IMG/VR virus record: IMGVR_UViG_3300033145_003233
Location: 310,001 to 374,000 of that record
Direction: 5' to 3' (one strand)
DNA length: 64,000 bases
Source of the DNA: a virus
The notes under the pieces were generated by a model. It was given only the letters and a program-made list of their open reading frames with translations. It was not told the origin of the DNA and did no database searches. The position numbers and the translations under genes were made by a program. This document shows, piece after piece, positions 52,820 to 62,134 of the stretch (positions are counted from its first letter, which is position 1; the number at the start of each line of letters is the position of its first letter).

Positions 52820-53628
52820 TAAATTCTCATATTCTTTATCATTCTCTGTATGCAGTCATTTTTAGAATTCTTTTTATAATAAGAAAAAACTTCTCTCCAT
52901 TTCTTCTTATGAGTACTTTTTAAATACTTAGCACAATCCATAGCTTTAACCAAATAACCTTGCTTAGAACTAGGACAATGCTTTTCCATTTGCTTAAGAG
53001 TTCTTAGGACATAAGATAATGCCGCATCATGTTCTCCCAACCGAGCAAAATATTTAAAACACCAGAAAAAAGGAGTAAACATTTGTTTAAGGCTATTACA
53101 TTTATAAGCCTCTTCAGCAGACTTTAAATAACATCGTTCCATCTCTATTTTCTTATCATCTTCCGAATTTAAAAAAGCCTCGTCCCCCAATCTATGAGCT
53201 TCCATCTCATAAAAGAGACACAAACCATAATATTTTTTCTGTTCTTTAAATTTATCTTTCAAAGCCAACATAAATTTACGAGAAAGATCCCAATCTATAT
53301 CTTCTCCCTGCATCCTCTGTAAGTCTTGCTCTGACCTTAATATCCCCTGTTTCTCAAATTGCCCATATATATATCTAATACAAGCAGCATAACCAACATG
53401 ATTGTTAGGTGGCTCATAAGGATATCTCTCGCTAAGAACATCAACAATGATTTTAAATTGCACCTCATCTAATTTAGGCAAAGCAAAATATACATCTTTT
53501 CCTGGCCGGCCCAAATATTCCCCACCATTAAATGCTCCCTCCATGTTTCCTGGCCCTTTAGGAACTTTTGCCAATATTTTTTTTGAGCACAATTCAACCA
53601 AATTATCAAAACTTAATTTGTATTCCAT
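52819..53628 (-). CDS. Helical repeat protein of unknown function
   Basis: A 269-residue protein. Residues 1 to about 90 hold a charged, Gly/Pro-rich part (KGPGNMEGAFNGGEYLG), and the rest is alpha-helical with a TPR-like rhythm (CYLKSAEEAYKC, CFKYFARLGEHDAALSYVL, YLVKAMDCAKYL). It is wedged between GT4 and methyltransferase genes with single-base overlaps. It could be a scaffold for the transferases; I do not recognise a family. Confidence 0.55.
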   Translation of the reverse strand: MEYKLSFDNLVELCSKKILAKVPKGPGNMEGAFNGGEYLGRPGKDVYFALPKLDEVQFKIIVDVLSERYPYEPPNNHVGYAACIRYIYGQFEKQGILRSEQDLQRMQGEDIDWDLSRKFMLALKDKFKEQKKYYGLCLFYEMEAHRLGDEAFLNSEDDKKIEMERCYLKSAEEAYKCNSLKQMFTPFFWCFKYFARLGEHDAALSYVLRTLKQMEKHCPSSKQGYLVKAMDCAKYLKSTHKKKWREVFSYYKKNSKNDCIQRMIKNMRI

Positions 53629-54125
53629 TATTCCACCTTATCAAAAATAGCGAACCACGTTCCCTTCCCTCTATGATCTCTTCCCTTATAATTAGTATAG
53701 TCCCTTCCAACTTTATCCTTAACTGCCTGAATCAACTTCGCCTCTCTGCCCCTATCAGAATCATCAAATAACATAATAACATTTGTGTTAAACAAGTCCA
53801 TAAATTCTGACATTTTCTTCCTACCAACCTTAGTTCCATCAACTTTTCTTGGTGGGCCATCTACCAATAATAAATCATAATGCTTAGGCAACTTCTTGCG
53901 TAGAGCTTTTACATCGTACCATCCATCTTTTATTGACGCATATATATATGTAGAATTATATTTATTCATCCACCTTTTATCATGTTCTACCGAAAACATC
54001 TTATATTTTTCAGCCAACCTAGCTGTTCCCTTACCGCTGCCTAATTCTAGAATAGTACTACCTTCAGGTAAATTATCATGAATCCATTCATGTATTTCAT
54101 CACACATTAGAAACCCTTTTCCCAT
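53628..54125 (-). CDS. Small class I methyltransferase-like protein
   Basis: A 165-residue protein: TILELGSGKGTARLAE as motif I, FSVEHDKRW as the acidic loop, YDLLLVDGPPRK and VIMLFDDSDR. The DGPP and D-D elements are like those of the TylF group. GGGGGAAGG precedes the ATG at 54125. Substrate unknown. Confidence 0.66.
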   Translation of the reverse strand: MGKGFLMCDEIHEWIHDNLPEGSTILELGSGKGTARLAEKYKMFSVEHDKRWMNKYNSTYIYASIKDGWYDVKALRKKLPKHYDLLLVDGPPRKVDGTKVGRKKMSEFMDLFNTNVIMLFDDSDRGREAKLIQAVKDKVGRDYTNYKGRDHRGKGTWFAIFDKVE

Positions 54126-54143
54126 CTTCCTTCCCCCTTTCTT

Positions 54144-55151
54144 TTATAATTTAGTTAAAAAACGAGACAATTCCTCATATGCCACATAGGAATATTTCTT
54201 ATGGCCTTCTATCTTATTAATAATAGAGGCCAGTCTTTTAGATGTCCTTTTAAAACCATATTTACTCATATAATCTCGCCTAATAGAATCTCCATTAAAC
54301 TCTTTATCTTTCATCTCCAAAAGAGATGTTTTTATTTCATTATAATAATATTCTTCATTATCATTTATATCATCTAATGAAGATGGAGAATCAAAAAACA
54401 ACCCATTTGTCTCATTAATATATTTCCACCCTCCCCAGATATTCTTATTCATCAGAACGGGTTTGCCCCTTAACAATGTTTCGGGTATAGTTCTTGGACT
54501 AGCATCCCGAGTATTGGGAAATAAAACGAATTTGCATTTCTGCATTAATCTAGTAATTTCTTTTTGACTTTTTACACCTCTTTTTATTACCAGATTATCA
54601 CAATCCTTTAACTCCTCTCTTACTATATGTGCCTGACCAGAGCTAGATTCTTTTAACTCCTTACTATAATTAGGCCTAGGAAACACATGATAATAATCTA
54701 AGACTATTCCCCTCATCCCTAGTTCATCAGCTACTCTAGAAATCATTGGCAAAGCATGATATCCCTTACACCTAATTCCCTGAACACTGTCAATAGTAAA
54801 ACAAAAAAAATCATATTCATATTTTTTCCGATCTTCACAAACCCTTATATCTCCCATCCATTCGTTATCGCAAAAATCAGATTCAGAAAAAAGATATAAA
54901 TCTCTATCTGTAGGAAATATTTTAGTTTCATCAAAAGGATGGCAAATAGCTTTTATATTTTTAGACCATCCCCTAGTCTTGTACTTAAATACAAAATTAC
55001 ACACTATGCAAATAGAATTAGAATTTAATTTTCTATCTTGTTCTTCCTTCCACTTGAGCTTTCTCATCACCATATTAGGAATCTTAACCAATTTTTTTCC
55101 CTTTTTGGTTATAGCCATCAACTTCTTATATACAGATGGTTTTATGTTCAT
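54144..55151 (-). CDS. Glycosyltransferase (GT-B, family 4-like)
   Basis: A 335-residue protein with a basic N-terminus (MNIKPSVYKKLMAITKKGKK) and a GT-B C-domain: KGYHALPMISRVADEL, QKCKFVLFPNTRD, and TIPETLLRGKPVLM with the conserved E. The N-domain is unusual for GT4 and rich in Cys and acidic residues. No signal peptide or membrane anchor is seen. Confidence 0.62.
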   Translation of the reverse strand: MNIKPSVYKKLMAITKKGKKLVKIPNMVMRKLKWKEEQDRKLNSNSICIVCNFVFKYKTRGWSKNIKAICHPFDETKIFPTDRDLYLFSESDFCDNEWMGDIRVCEDRKKYEYDFFCFTIDSVQGIRCKGYHALPMISRVADELGMRGIVLDYYHVFPRPNYSKELKESSSGQAHIVREELKDCDNLVIKRGVKSQKEITRLMQKCKFVLFPNTRDASPRTIPETLLRGKPVLMNKNIWGGWKYINETNGLFFDSPSSLDDINDNEEYYYNEIKTSLLEMKDKEFNGDSIRRDYMSKYGFKRTSKRLASIINKIEGHKKYSYVAYEELSRFLTKL

Positions 55152-55154
55152 GTA

Positions 55155-55895
55155 TTAATATCTTTCCATAAAAGTATCATAAGTATATTTCTTACCCTTA
55201 TCCATAACTGTCTTACTATGATCTAAAATGAGATTATGGGCAACAGCATAATCAATAAATTGTCTTCTATAGCACTTCCCATCTTTATAAAAATTAGTTC
55301 TCTCAATAACATTATCTTTCACACAATACGATCTCATGTTATGGCTTGTTTTGTTTCTTACTGCCCGCCTAGTCGTTTTTGCTCCCCTTCTTTCGTAGTC
55401 CCAAGCATCTAAACCAGGTTGTAAAGTCAATTCAAAATATTTCCTCCTCCATAATGATGGCTGCAAAGAAATATGATAACGATATCTAGTAGAGATAGGG
55501 AATATATCTTTCTTTTCCGATCCACTATCAGGCATTACTTTGTGCTTAGTATTGGACAATCTTAAAAACCCCATATCTGAATGAGATTCAAAATAATTAA
55601 AATAATGCTCCCACCTATTAATATCATTTTTATCTGTAAAAATATGATCATCACAACATACTAAAAAAATATCTTCTTCTACATATTTTAACGCATGTAA
55701 CATATTAGAGCTAAACTGTAGATCTTTCTTTAATCTTATTATCTGACAGTTATCTCCCAAATCAATTTCTCCCTTATAATCCGTTACAATATAAAACTTA
55801 TCAAAGAAACCAAATCTATTAGCCTCATTATAAAATGCGGGAATAACCTCAAAAAGAAAAGCCGGAGTTTGAACTAAAATAACTCTTTTACTCAT
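55155..55895 (-). CDS. GT-A glycosyltransferase-like protein
   Basis: About 246 residues from ATG 55895 (MSKRVILVQTPAF), which overlaps the cupin stop as ATGAGTAA; an in-frame start at 55928 is possible. IFLVCCDDHIFTD carries the acidic DD metal site and WRRKYFELTLQPGLDAWDYE is an acceptor-side segment. It resembles GT2-type enzymes. Donor and acceptor unknown. Confidence 0.6.
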   Translation of the reverse strand: MSKRVILVQTPAFLFEVIPAFYNEANRFGFFDKFYIVTDYKGEIDLGDNCQIIRLKKDLQFSSNMLHALKYVEEDIFLVCCDDHIFTDKNDINRWEHYFNYFESHSDMGFLRLSNTKHKVMPDSGSEKKDIFPISTRYRYHISLQPSLWRRKYFELTLQPGLDAWDYERRGAKTTRRAVRNKTSHNMRSYCVKDNVIERTNFYKDGKCYRRQFIDYAVAHNLILDHSKTVMDKGKKYTYDTFMERY

Positions 55896-56244
55896 GTATA
55901 CCAAACCCCCCAACGCTATCTCTAACAATATCTTTAGAATCTAACTCAACCCAATAAACCTCATAAGCTACACTATCTTTAAGCACAGTAAACTTATGAT
56001 ATTCACCAGGAGAGACTATGCAAGATTGACCTGCTTTCAAAATGGTTTTATCAACTAAATTATAATCATTCTTCCATATGCTTATCCTAATTTCCCCCTT
56101 TTCCAAAAAAAACATATTGAATTTATGATCGTGTTTGTGTTTAGAACAATGATGATTCTTCTTTCCCTCTATTCTGTGAATCTCAACATTATTCTTATCA
56201 AATATTTTAGAGGTACTCCCCCAAATTTTTCCACTTATATCCAT
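55888..56244 (-). CDS. Single-domain cupin
   Basis: A 118-residue cupin: HHCSKHKHDHKFNMFFLEKGEI holds the first metal-binding His cluster and VSPGEYHKFTVL the second His. Such cupins include sugar-phosphate isomerases and epimerases. It is followed by glycosyltransferase genes. The substrate cannot be told; it may act on the sugar added by its neighbours. Confidence 0.7.
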   Translation of the reverse strand: MDISGKIWGSTSKIFDKNNVEIHRIEGKKNHHCSKHKHDHKFNMFFLEKGEIRISIWKNDYNLVDKTILKAGQSCIVSPGEYHKFTVLKDSVAYEVYWVELDSKDIVRDSVGGFGIHE

Positions 56245-56253
56245 CTCTCCCTC

Positions 56254-56994
56254 CTATCTCAAAAATTCGACTCCAGATAAATCTGTTTTCCTCTTCTCTA
56301 TTAAAGATAAAACTTTTCTTTGTAATTGTTTATTAATCTTTAATTTTTCCTTAGATCTATGCATTTGCCTTTTATGCCTACGATACATACTAACATATTT
56401 ATCGACATATCCGATTTTAAATCTATGATTGAATACTCTTGCCCACATTTCCCTATCGCTTTTGCTTCTTAAAGATTCATCATACAAACCTATCTTCCGA
56501 TGAATATCTTTTTTAAGCATAACGCTTTGAGCGTGTACTAGTTTATAACATGAAGCATCTTTTTTGCCATTTAGCCATTTCTGCCAAAGCCTCGATTCTT
56601 TTGTTTTAATACTATCCTCTCTAACACTAAAATCAAGAACTGGGCCATGAACAAAATCAAAACCTTGTTTAATCTTCTCATATCTTAGGGCTATACCATT
56701 TTCTGTAGTCATATCATCAGCGTCCAACATCACTAAAATATCAGCACTAGCCATATTTATACCGACATTCTTAGCATGAGAATAGCCACAGTTTTTACGA
56801 AGTTTAATATATTTAACTCTATCTGATATGTATTTTTTTATATTTGGATAAGGATTATCAATAGAATTATCATCAACTATAATCATCTCTGAATTTTTAA
56901 AATTTTGCTTGAGGAAAGATTCAATACAATCAACGATATAGTCTCTGTAATTATACAATGTTGTTATAACTGAAATTTCATACGTAATACCCAT
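56254..56994 (-). CDS. Glycosyltransferase family 2
   Basis: A 246-residue GT2: ISVITTLYNYRDYIVDCI, IIVDDNSIDNPY and DILVMLDADDMTT with DxDD. C-terminal SKSDREMWARVF is the acceptor region. It is a standard soluble GT2, one base upstream of which the GT4 gene ends. Confidence 0.8.
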   Translation of the reverse strand: MGITYEISVITTLYNYRDYIVDCIESFLKQNFKNSEMIIVDDNSIDNPYPNIKKYISDRVKYIKLRKNCGYSHAKNVGINMASADILVMLDADDMTTENGIALRYEKIKQGFDFVHGPVLDFSVREDSIKTKESRLWQKWLNGKKDASCYKLVHAQSVMLKKDIHRKIGLYDESLRSKSDREMWARVFNHRFKIGYVDKYVSMYRRHKRQMHRSKEKLKINKQLQRKVLSLIEKRKTDLSGVEFLR

Positions 56995-56995
56995 T

Positions 56996-57934
56996 CTATA
57001 TTTCGCTTCTCAACACGCTAACATATTTTTTAACCACATATTTAATATCTAAATCAGAACGATCTGATCGTTTCCCATTATCTTTGCTAATAAGTTTATG
57101 AATACCCTTAGCTACTATACTTGGATTAATATTGTCCTTACATCTAATGGTTAAAGGATGAAAATCCCACTTATCAATATCTAAAATAACACCATCATCT
57201 TTCACAATTTCCCTAGTCCCGCCTAGATTAGTATATAATATCCTCAAACCACATGATAGCCCTTCTATAATAGAGTTAGGGCATGAATCTATTTGTGTCA
57301 AATGTATTTGATACGAACATGCTTTAAAAACAGATATAACTCTCTCGAAAGTACATTCCCCTAGGAAATGTATTCTTTTATTTTCTTTATATCGTTCTAT
57401 TTTATTATCAACCTTAGAATGACCACCTATTATATATAAATGATTCTTAACAGATGCTTTTAAAAAACCCTTGATCATAGAAAAAGGTCTTTTGTTCTTC
57501 CTCCATATAGCGCATGCCACAAACGAGCCAGGAGGAATTTCCTTATCTGGTTGTATATTCTTAATACTATCTAAATCAATTCCATTATGAATAACGGTAT
57601 CGGGCTTTTTGATATTCATGACTCCCTTACACATTTTTCTAGAGAAATCAGATTGATAAATTACATATTTAGATTTATTAATAGAATTTTTATATACCTC
57701 ATTCATCTTTTCATGATCCCCACCATGATAACATCCATCCACCCTTATAATAATAGGTTTATTATGAGATACCTGATGGCGCAAAAAACACAACTCTCCA
57801 TCAAATTCTTTTGTTGGATCATGTACTATTTCTATATCTTCATCAGCAGCATATTTGAGAAAAGCATCAACTAATCTCTGACGAAAAATTTTAGGACCAC
57901 CGCTAAACTTTTTCATAATTACTAATATTTTCAT
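56996..57934 (-). CDS. Glycosyltransferase family 4-like
   Basis: A 312-residue GT-B: FSGGPKIFRQRLVDAFL, IIIRVDGCYHGG, TVIHNGIDLDSI, IWRKNKRPFSMIKGFL and SCPNSIIEGLSCGLRIL with the key E. It is paralogous to the gene at 51908. It overlaps the TylF-like gene upstream by four bases. Confidence 0.76.
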   Translation of the reverse strand: MKILVIMKKFSGGPKIFRQRLVDAFLKYAADEDIEIVHDPTKEFDGELCFLRHQVSHNKPIIIRVDGCYHGGDHEKMNEVYKNSINKSKYVIYQSDFSRKMCKGVMNIKKPDTVIHNGIDLDSIKNIQPDKEIPPGSFVACAIWRKNKRPFSMIKGFLKASVKNHLYIIGGHSKVDNKIERYKENKRIHFLGECTFERVISVFKACSYQIHLTQIDSCPNSIIEGLSCGLRILYTNLGGTREIVKDDGVILDIDKWDFHPLTIRCKDNINPSIVAKGIHKLISKDNGKRSDRSDLDIKYVVKKYVSVLRSEI

Positions 57935-58596
57935 TGATCTTCCTTAACTATCTGTTCCCAGATACTCTTACTAAATTCAGATTTACCCTTGACCAAACAA
58001 CATGAACGTAATTTTTTCTTATTAAATGGATGAAAATATGCACTATCATTGTTTTCACTTAAAAATTCATCAACTACTTTTTTAATCCCGTACCATTTTT
58101 TATCCCCATAATCGTGAAAGAATACAACTCCACCCTCAGTCATTAAGGGCCAAAAAGAATCAAATGAAATTTGAGCAGGTTCATATAAATCTGTATCTAT
58201 ATGAAGCATCATAATAGACAACTCTTTATTTTCTTCCACAAAAAGAGGAACTGTTTTTAAAATATCTCCTCTAATCATGGTACATAAATGTATAACCCCA
58301 TTTTTAGTCAAGCTCTCTAAACAATCATCATAAGTGTCAGAAGCATTTTCAATCCTCTCTTTAAATTTCTCTGGATTTGTGAAAGGAGTAAGATCTATTT
58401 TAGAAAAATGAGGAAAGCCATGCCACGTATCAAACAAATAACCTTTAATATACAAACTAGTAGCCATAATGACCGAAGCCGTTCCCTGTTTCACTCCACA
58501 CTCCACAAAACTAACATCTTCTCTATTTCCCACATATTTAAAAAGTATTTGAGAGATTCTCTTTATAAAAAGACGATGCCACTGTTTTTTTGTCAT
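57931..58596 (-). CDS. TylF/macrocin O-methyltransferase-like protein
   Basis: A 221-residue protein: SFVECGVKQGTASVIM as motif I, GYLFDTWHGFPH, MMLHIDTDLYEPAQISFD and GGVVFFHDYGD. The D-T-D and H-D residues coordinate the metal in TylF enzymes. It would O-methylate a deoxysugar. It is related to the gene at 9881. Confidence 0.82.
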   Translation of the reverse strand: MTKKQWHRLFIKRISQILFKYVGNREDVSFVECGVKQGTASVIMATSLYIKGYLFDTWHGFPHFSKIDLTPFTNPEKFKERIENASDTYDDCLESLTKNGVIHLCTMIRGDILKTVPLFVEENKELSIMMLHIDTDLYEPAQISFDSFWPLMTEGGVVFFHDYGDKKWYGIKKVVDEFLSENNDSAYFHPFNKKKLRSCCLVKGKSEFSKSIWEQIVKEDQ

Positions 58597-59354
58597 ATCT
58601 CACCTTCTATTATTGGATAAGGTTTTAAATTGTATTTTTCTCTTCTCACAATAGCTTCTTGAACCAATCTCTTCCATGTTACCTTAGTGCTCTCTTTAGA
58701 CACTATGCTTCTTTTAACGCCTTGTCTATACCTATAGCAAATTCTATTAATAAACATACCATTTCCAAGTTCTTCTAATCTATATCCCATATATTTATCA
58801 ACAGCGCACCTTAATCCTTTAGGCAACAAGTGTTTTAAATCATTACAACGCCGAGAAAAAGTTCTCCAATGAGAATAAACATGTTTTCTTCTCTCCCCAG
58901 AATCCAGCATAGACCCCCACTTAGTAGGCATTCTACAAAAACCCACCTTTATATCTTTCATATTAACATTGCAAATCTTGAATTGAGTATAGATCCACGC
59001 TATATCTTTGTATTTATTATATTTTCTCATGATATATTCTACAGCATCATTTACTAACATATCGTCAGCATCTAATACCCCCATAAAATCTCCAGTTGCA
59101 TTATTAATTGCCACCCTATAAGAACTACTACAATGCATCCTTTTCTTATTTGTTATATGTTTAAATGAAATATCTGAATCATTAAATTTGCCCATTAATT
59201 TTTGTATGATGTTATTAGTATTATCTCCCGAGCGGTCATCTACAAATACAACCTCTAGAGGCCTATATTCCTGCTTCAAAATAGATTGGCCCCATTCATG
59301 CAAATATTTTTCCTTATTAAAACTAGATGTTACAATAGTAAATTTAGATTCCAA
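58593..59354 (-). CDS. Glycosyltransferase family 2
   Basis: A 253-residue GT2: FTIVTSSFNKEKYLHEW, VVFVDDRSGDNT, and FMGVLDADDMLV with DxDD; WRTFSRRCND and LEELGNGMFINRICY in the acceptor region. It is closely paralogous to residues about 378-629 of the next gene, so the pair arose by duplication. Confidence 0.85.
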   Translation of the reverse strand: MESKFTIVTSSFNKEKYLHEWGQSILKQEYRPLEVVFVDDRSGDNTNNIIQKLMGKFNDSDISFKHITNKKRMHCSSSYRVAINNATGDFMGVLDADDMLVNDAVEYIMRKYNKYKDIAWIYTQFKICNVNMKDIKVGFCRMPTKWGSMLDSGERRKHVYSHWRTFSRRCNDLKHLLPKGLRCAVDKYMGYRLEELGNGMFINRICYRYRQGVKRSIVSKESTKVTWKRLVQEAIVRREKYNLKPYPIIEGEI

Positions 59355-61244
59355 TTAAAAATCCTTGCATATATCAATCTTAAATGGAGATAAACTATAT
59401 CTCTTCCTTCTATGTGTAGCTTCATCCATAATGCTATGCCAAACTTTTATTGCTTCTTTAGTAGATGACACTGAATTAGGAGACCCTACTGGATGTTGAC
59501 GATACTTATAACACACTCTATTCACGAACATGCCAGGTCCAAATTCTTCTAATCTATACCCCATAAATTTATCAACCCCGCATTTTAATTTTCTATTAAA
59601 TAATTTACGAGGTTTTTCTATTTTATAATTAAATGTTCTCCAGTGACCAAAACCATGAACTCTTTTTTTACCGATATCGAGTAAACAATCTGACCCAGAC
59701 GGAGCAGAACAAAATCCTTTTCTTTTCTTATTCATCTTCATATCACATATTTGAAATTGGGTATATATCCATGCAACATCAGGATACTTATTATATAATT
59801 TCATTATAAATTCCACCGAATCATCTACCAAAGCATCATCAGCATCCACCACCCCAAAAAAAGAACCAGTAGCCGAATTAAACAAATTATGATATGATGC
59901 TCCACAATATAATCGTTGTGGACTTTTAACTAATTTAAATTCTATATCATTTTTAGAAAAATCTTCTTGCATTGTCTTTATTAATTGAGAAGTGCCATCA
60001 TTGGAACAATCATCAGCAAATACCACTTCTAGAGGTCTATATTTTTGTTTAAGAATAGAATGATGCCAATCCATTAAATAAGGAACCTTATTAAAACTTG
60101 ATGTCAAAATGCTAAATTTATCATTATCTCTTTTCGTTTTTACGCTTGCTATGGATGGTTTCTCATCTATTATCTTCACTGGAGCATAATCATCTTTAAT
60201 GCCGCATAATTTATTAATGACACTAATATAGCCTCTAGCCATATATTTAGCATCCAGCTGTTCTTTAAAATATTCTTTCGTACTTATCTTAAGCCTCTCC
60301 AACTTATCAGGATTTTTTATTAAATTAGATAATATCTTTTTGGCTCTTTTTCTATCACTAAAAATATATCCATTAACTCCATGTTTTATGATTTCTTTAT
60401 TGCCATAATTATCGCTACAAACAACAGGAATACCACACGCCATAGCTTCCAAGATTGCCATACTAATACCTTCATCCCTGTTTGTCTCATAAAGAAAAAT
60501 GTCCCAATCTTTCATCATAGCAACTTTTGTTTTAAAATCATTAACTCCTCCCAACATTTGTACTTCATTTTTTCCCCGCTTAGTCATATTCCTAGAACGT
60601 CTATGCCCAGATACTTTATCTCCTATATAATGATGAATCAACCGGCATGGTAAATCAACCTCCGCACACCATTTCAGCCATCCGTCAGAATGCTTCCAGC
60701 TACATACCCTATTGATCCTACCAGTAAGCAAAGCTCCCTTCTTATTCATCCCCCTTGGAGTTATAGGCTCATATCTTTCTTGATTCACCCCATTGTAGAT
60801 AAAACAATGTTTAAGATGAGGATACCATTTACCAAGTTGACGATTCATATTATCGCTTACACCTATCATCAAATCTAATTCCCTCAATCTACCCCATGAA
60901 GTTGTTTTAAATAAAGTATGGTTTATAGCTATAACCTTAGCTTTAGTCCCTTTTTTTATTTGCCTTACAAGATTAACACTAGAATTGGCTAGTTTATGAT
61001 ATAATACAACAGCATTTTTATATTCAGCTATTGTATTTACTATCTTTCTTTCATCTTTCATCCTAACACACGGAACGGCAGAGGTAGAAACAAATAAACT
61101 ATTATAATATCTCTCCGTAGTATAAATAACTATTTGTTTGTGTTCAGGATGGTATTTTTTAATGGCATAATAAAGCTCAAACAACATACTCTGTGCTCCT
61201 CCCACCCCCATGTTGTCAATAATATGAAAAATACAAAAAGACAT
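59355..61244 (-). CDS. Bifunctional GT4-GT2 glycosyltransferase fusion
   Basis: A 629-residue fusion. Residues 1 to about 345 form a GT4 (MGVGGAQSMLFELY, FIYNGVNQERYEP, DEGISMAILEAMACGIPVV). After a linker, residues about 378-629 form a GT2 (FSILTSSFNKVPYL, VVFADDCSNDGT, GVVDADDALV) like the gene just downstream. Such two-domain enzymes can add two successive sugars. There are no membrane segments. The start shares a base with the stop of the HNH gene. Confidence 0.87.
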   Translation of the reverse strand: MSFCIFHIIDNMGVGGAQSMLFELYYAIKKYHPEHKQIVIYTTERYYNSLFVSTSAVPCVRMKDERKIVNTIAEYKNAVVLYHKLANSSVNLVRQIKKGTKAKVIAINHTLFKTTSWGRLRELDLMIGVSDNMNRQLGKWYPHLKHCFIYNGVNQERYEPITPRGMNKKGALLTGRINRVCSWKHSDGWLKWCAEVDLPCRLIHHYIGDKVSGHRRSRNMTKRGKNEVQMLGGVNDFKTKVAMMKDWDIFLYETNRDEGISMAILEAMACGIPVVCSDNYGNKEIIKHGVNGYIFSDRKRAKKILSNLIKNPDKLERLKISTKEYFKEQLDAKYMARGYISVINKLCGIKDDYAPVKIIDEKPSIASVKTKRDNDKFSILTSSFNKVPYLMDWHHSILKQKYRPLEVVFADDCSNDGTSQLIKTMQEDFSKNDIEFKLVKSPQRLYCGASYHNLFNSATGSFFGVVDADDALVDDSVEFIMKLYNKYPDVAWIYTQFQICDMKMNKKRKGFCSAPSGSDCLLDIGKKRVHGFGHWRTFNYKIEKPRKLFNRKLKCGVDKFMGYRLEEFGPGMFVNRVCYKYRQHPVGSPNSVSSTKEAIKVWHSIMDEATHRRKRYSLSPFKIDICKDF

Positions 61245-61867
61245 TATGCTGCTCCATAAATAATTTTATTACCTTTTATTATATTATCTTTCGCCCACAA
61301 TGGCTGAAGATTATTTAAAGACCAACAATATTTAAATTCTACGTCATCAGTGCTTTTATATTTAAAAAATGATTTAGGGATGATATGATCAATATGCCAT
61401 TCTATTGAATTATTCCAAGACATCCCTGGCTGAAATAATTTTTCTAAATGTTCTTTTAAATCCTGAAGAGTATAACCAACAAGGAATTCCCAATGTCTAC
61501 CATTTTTAGATATGCCATTAAAATTAAGAGAATTTCTAATCCCTTTAGATATGTTCTCATTTAATCTAATTATAGGATCTTTCCTTCTCTTTGCCCAATA
61601 TTTTCTATACCATTTTGACCTACAATCTGCAATCTCTGGTCTAGATTGATATTTTCTTTTTTGAGCCATTATTTGATCTTTGTTATCTATAGCATATTTT
61701 TTTTGTTGTTCTTTAACTTTTTCTTTATTTTTTTCATAATATTCTTTCCTTTGTTCTTTAATTTTTTCTTTATTTTCTATATAATATTTCTTTCTTCTTC
61801 TCTTTATCTTTTCTTTATTTTTTTCATAATAATCTTTTTTATATTGCCTTACTTCATCTGTTCTCAT
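61244..61867 (-). CDS. HNH endonuclease with 15-residue Lys/Glu repeats
   Basis: A 207-residue protein. Residues 13-72 are four copies of a 15-residue repeat (YYEKNKEKIKRRRKK type), probably a long charged helix that binds DNA. The C-terminal part has WHIDHIIPKSFF and LNNLQPLWAKDNIIKGNK, an HNH nuclease. This is the layout of free-standing phage homing endonucleases. It overlaps the RHH gene upstream by 14 bases and may be controlled by it. Confidence 0.85.
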   Translation of the reverse strand: MRTDEVRQYKKDYYEKNKEKIKRRRKKYYIENKEKIKEQRKEYYEKNKEKVKEQQKKYAIDNKDQIMAQKRKYQSRPEIADCRSKWYRKYWAKRRKDPIIRLNENISKGIRNSLNFNGISKNGRHWEFLVGYTLQDLKEHLEKLFQPGMSWNNSIEWHIDHIIPKSFFKYKSTDDVEFKYCWSLNNLQPLWAKDNIIKGNKIIYGAA

Positions 61868-62009
61868 TTTTATCCCCTCTATTCTTCTGATCTAAATATT
61901 GATCTAAGACTTGTCTTATCAAAGAAGAAGCAGATGTTTGAATTCTTTTAGCTTCTTTCTTAAAAAACCGTTTTTGTCTTTTTGTAAAATAAATTTGAGT
62001 TCTTATCAT
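61854..62009 (-). CDS. Ribbon-helix-helix (CopG/Arc-type) regulator
   Basis: A 51-residue protein starting MIRTQIYFTKRQKRFF. A short beta strand (RTQIYF) is followed by two helices, with SASSLIRQVLDQYL as the second. This matches the RHH fold of CopG/Arc repressors and antitoxins. AGGTG lies six bases upstream of the ATG. The gene overlaps the HNH gene, so it probably controls it or, less likely, they form a toxin-antitoxin pair. Confidence 0.8.
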   Translation of the reverse strand: MIRTQIYFTKRQKRFFKKEAKRIQTSASSLIRQVLDQYLDQKNRGDKNENR

Positions 62010-62023
62010 TTTAACACCTATAT

Positions 62024-62045
62024 ACATATATCATACATATATCAT
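62024..62045. repeat. Two tandem 11-bp repeats upstream of the RHH gene
   Basis: ACATATATCAT occurs twice in exact tandem (62024-62034, 62035-62045), just upstream of the ribosome site of the ribbon-helix-helix gene. RHH proteins bind short tandem or inverted repeats as dimers, so this could be their operator (inference). The sequence is AT-rich, so chance is not excluded. Confidence 0.45.
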
Positions 62046-62134
62046 ATATTTCCAAGTATGCGCAAAAAACTCCTTTATTTCATTAAAAGAATAAAGCAAG
62101 AAATGATTAAAATTTCACTATTTAGAAGAATATT

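Noticed and set aside
3029-61244. Ordinary bacterial capsule or O-antigen locus
   Set aside because: No flippase, polymerase, chain-length regulator, ABC transporter or lipid-carrier transferase is seen, while homing endonucleases and a split intein are present.
61646-61860. CRISPR-like or satellite repeat array
   Set aside because: The periodicity of about 45 bases is explained by the 15-residue protein repeats of the HNH gene; copies are diverged and have no spacers.
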